A stretch of 64,000 bases of DNA, from the NCBI GenBank assembly GCA_023389055.1, contig JAEWFA010000033.1, forward strand, positions 1 through 64,000, in the 5' to 3' direction. A program made the position numbers and the translations under genes. The stretch is from Pseudomonadota bacterium (lineage in GTDB: Bacteria; Pseudomonadota; Gammaproteobacteria; Burkholderiales; Burkholderiaceae_E). Shown here piece by piece: positions 62,220-64,000 of this stretch. Every line of letters begins with the position of its first letter. The stretch's first letter is position 1. The notes under the pieces were generated by a model, which saw nothing but the letters and a program-made list of their open reading frames with translations, searched no databases and had not been told where the DNA came from.

Positions 62220-62277
62220 CGATGCCCGCTGCGCAGCGCGCGGCGCTCGACCCATCGCGTGAACGAGGCGAGAACGC

Positions 62278-63690
62278 TTGAAACCGGACAGGAATTTCGG
62301 ACTGCTGCGCAACCGCATTTTCGATGAGATCGCCGTCGGCGACCGCGAGAGCCTGGAGCGCACTCTCACCGCCCAGGACATCCAGCTCTATGCGGTGCTC
62401 TCGGGCGACGAGAGCGCATTGCCGCTCGATCCGGCGGTCGCTGCATCGACCCGTTTTCATTCGGTGCTGTCGCACGGAATGTGGGCCGGAGCGTTGTTCT
62501 CGGGACTCGTCGGCACGCGGCTCCCCGGGCCCGGCAGCACGTACGTCGCGCAATCGCTGCGCTTTTTCGCGCCGGTCCGCGTCGGCGACACGCTGAGGAT
62601 CAGCGTCGAGGTCGTCGCCCGCGACGCCGCCACGCGGCGGCTGAGGCTGTCGTGCCGGGCGACCGACGAGCGAGGTGAGACGGTCGTCGACGGCGAGGCC
62701 GAGGTGACCGCACCCGACGAGCGCATCGAGTACTCGCGCGCGGCGCTGCCGGAGGTTCGGCTGTCGGTCGGCAGGGGGGGCCTGCAGCGGCTGCTCGATC
62801 ACGTTGCGCCCTTCGGCGCGATCCGCGTCGCGGTCGTGCATCCGTGCGATTCCCTGAGCCTGTCGGCGGCACTCGATGCACGCGATGCGGGGCTTATCGA
62901 TCCGGTGCTCGTCGCGCCGTTCGCGCGGCTCGAGGCGGCGGCCGCGGCGGCAGGTGTCTCACTCGAAGGCGTACGCATCGAGGACGTAGCGCATAGCCAT
63001 GCAGCGGCCGCTCGCGCCGTGGAACTCGCCGCACGCGGCGAGGTCGAGGCGCTGATGAAAGGCAGCCTGCATACCGACGAACTGATGGAGGCGGTGGTTT
63101 CGTCGGCCAGCGGACTGCGCACCAAGCGGCGCGTGAGCCACTGCTACCTGATGCAGACGCCCGCCTATCCGCGTCCGTTCATCATCACCGACGCTGCGAT
63201 CAACATCGCGCCCGGTCTCCAGGACAAGGCCGACATCGTGCGCAACGCGATCGATCTCGCGCACGTGATCGGCGTCGAGACCCCACGGGTAGCGATCCTC
63301 GCGGCAGTCGAGACCGTGAGCCCGGCGATGCCTGCGACGCTCGATGCGGCAGCGCTGTGCAAGATGGCCGACCGCGGACAGATCGCCGGCGGCGTGCTCG
63401 ACGGTCCGCTTGCCTTCGACAATGCGGTCTCGCCGTCGGCCGCGCGCATCAAGGGAATCGTCTCACCGGTGGCGGGACAGGCCGACGTGCTGGTCGTGCC
63501 CGATCTCGAGAGCGGCAACATGCTTGCCAAGCAACTGGAGCACATGGGCGACGCATCGAGCGCCGGTATCGTGCTGGGTGCGAAGGTGCCCATCGTGCTC
63601 ACCAGTCGCGCCGACTCGCACGAATCGCGCATCGCCTCGTGCGCGATCGCGCTGATGCTCGCGCGGCATTACCGGCAGAGTCCGCCTTGA
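62278..63690 (+). CDS. MaoC-like hydratase fused to phosphate acetyl/butyryltransferase
   Basis: A 470-residue two-domain protein. The N-terminal MaoC hot-dog domain (about 15-150) has FHSVLSHGMWAGALFSGLVG, with the catalytic histidine in SHGMW, and GDTLRISVEVV. The C-terminal PTA/PTB domain (about 165-465) has EALMKGSLHTDELMEAV, FIITDAAINIAPGLQDKADI and GIVLGAKVPIVLTSRADS. This fusion is annotated as bifunctional enoyl-CoA hydratase/phosphate acetyltransferase, linking acyl-CoA and acyl-phosphate pools. The start is TTG, with GAGGCGAG upstream; no ATG is available nearby. An acetate or butyrate kinase usually follows but is not seen. Confidence 0.87.
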   Translation: MKPDRNFGLLRNRIFDEIAVGDRESLERTLTAQDIQLYAVLSGDESALPLDPAVAASTRFHSVLSHGMWAGALFSGLVGTRLPGPGSTYVAQSLRFFAPVRVGDTLRISVEVVARDAATRRLRLSCRATDERGETVVDGEAEVTAPDERIEYSRAALPEVRLSVGRGGLQRLLDHVAPFGAIRVAVVHPCDSLSLSAALDARDAGLIDPVLVAPFARLEAAAAAAGVSLEGVRIEDVAHSHAAAARAVELAARGEVEALMKGSLHTDELMEAVVSSASGLRTKRRVSHCYLMQTPAYPRPFIITDAAINIAPGLQDKADIVRNAIDLAHVIGVETPRVAILAAVETVSPAMPATLDAAALCKMADRGQIAGGVLDGPLAFDNAVSPSAARIKGIVSPVAGQADVLVVPDLESGNMLAKQLEHMGDASSAGIVLGAKVPIVLTSRADSHESRIASCAIALMLARHYRQSPP

Positions 63691-63703
63691 ATCGGAGATC
63701 GAA

Positions 63704-63910
63704 ATGGACGAAGAAGCATTCCAGCAGAGCATCCGCAAGTTCCTGCGCACCGTTGGCGTTCGCTCGCAGCAGGAGATCGAGAAGGCCGTTGCGCAGGCGC
63801 GCGCCGACGGGCGCATCGGCGACGACGACTCCTTTCCCGCGACGATGACGCTGGACGTCGCCGGGCTGAAGCTGAACGTCACCTTCGACGGCGAAATCCG
63901 GCTGTCGTGA
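63704..63910 (+). CDS. DUF6494 family small protein
   Basis: A 68-residue protein with AFQQSIRKFLRTVGVRSQQE and PATMTLDVAGLKLNVTFDGE, matching a small conserved family (DUF6494) of unknown function. It starts 13 bp after the MaoC-PTA fusion and is probably cotranscribed. No signal or membrane segment. GGAG is not obvious; GGAGATCGAA lies upstream. Confidence 0.8.
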   Translation: MDEEAFQQSIRKFLRTVGVRSQQEIEKAVAQARADGRIGDDDSFPATMTLDVAGLKLNVTFDGEIRLS

Positions 63911-64000
63911 TCGGCTTCTCACTGCTGCGCGAGCGTTGAGCGGCGCTCGCGATTCGCACGACGCCGCGCACGCGTTGCGCGTGGCGTTCGTGCTTGCGCT
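63911..64000. other. Right edge, no gene recognised
   Basis: The last 90 bp hold only the downstream flank of the DUF6494 gene. No start of a further gene or terminator can be supported. Confidence 0.3.

Noticed and set aside
61967..62277. Direct repeat of the tRNA-Ala 3' end as an attachment site
   Set aside because: I looked for a second copy of the CTCCGCTCCACCA end in the downstream gap and found none; any partner site would lie outside this stretch.

Overview
This window is chromosomal DNA of a GC-rich betaproteobacterium, probably Burkholderiales or a close relative. Supporting signs are two Bug/TTT periplasmic receptors, the lptG-lptF / pepA-holC-valS gene order, a salicylyl-CoA/aminobenzoyl-CoA type bifunctional oxygenase, a quinol nitrate reductase operon, a CysB with canonical ligand residues and three PEP-CTERM proteins. 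No phage, insertion sequence, rRNA or CRISPR array was seen.

Layout. 0.1-2.5 kb: MetE-like methyltransferase and glutaryl-CoA dehydrogenase (minus). 2.8-10.5 kb: narGHJI plus a PpiC-type isomerase. 10.5-13.7 kb: RidA-like protein divergent from a monooxygenase/Old-Yellow-Enzyme fusion. 13.8-19.8 kb: Yip1-like membrane protein, msrA, lemA with two TPM-domain proteins, an amidase, a DUF2237 protein and an MBL-fold hydrolase. 20.2-22.0 kb: glnS.

22.1-36.4 kb is the accessory heart of the window. A methyltransferase and two FtsX/MacB-type ABC permeases (plus) face a minus-strand operon of a FeeM-like N-acyl amino acid synthase, a PP-loop ATPase, an acyl-CoA ligase, a thioester-reductase-like SDR and a vanillyl-alcohol-oxidase-family flavoprotein. 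These are accompanied by a PEP-CTERM protein, a LolA-like periplasmic protein, an ABC ATPase and an outer-membrane barrel. By eye, codon use from about 22 to 33 kb is less GC-biased than the flanks. I read the region as an uncharacterised acyl-lipid biosynthesis and export locus; this is the best candidate for an undescribed system.

36.4-45.2 kb: FKBP isomerase, a hydroxyacid dehydrogenase, a LivF fragment, an 81-residue VPVP-CTERM protein, an arylmalonate-decarboxylase-like protein divergent from an enolase-superfamily/Bug pair, a second Bug receptor, a CaiB-type CoA transferase and a third PEP-CTERM protein. Each of the three PEP-CTERM genes has a sigma-54 (-24/-12) promoter match 38-46 nt upstream of its start codon, one of them perfect. 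45.4-57.9 kb is housekeeping: alaS, DUF364, Nudix, tusA, valS-hypothetical-holC-pepA, lptF-lptG. 57.9-64 kb: a candidate multi-hairpin small RNA, a GT39-like membrane protein, cysB, a TRAP receptor, tRNA-Ala(CGC) followed by a short remnant that looks like the start of a DUF3375 (Wadjet JetA) gene, a MaoC-phosphotransacylase fusion and a DUF6494 protein.
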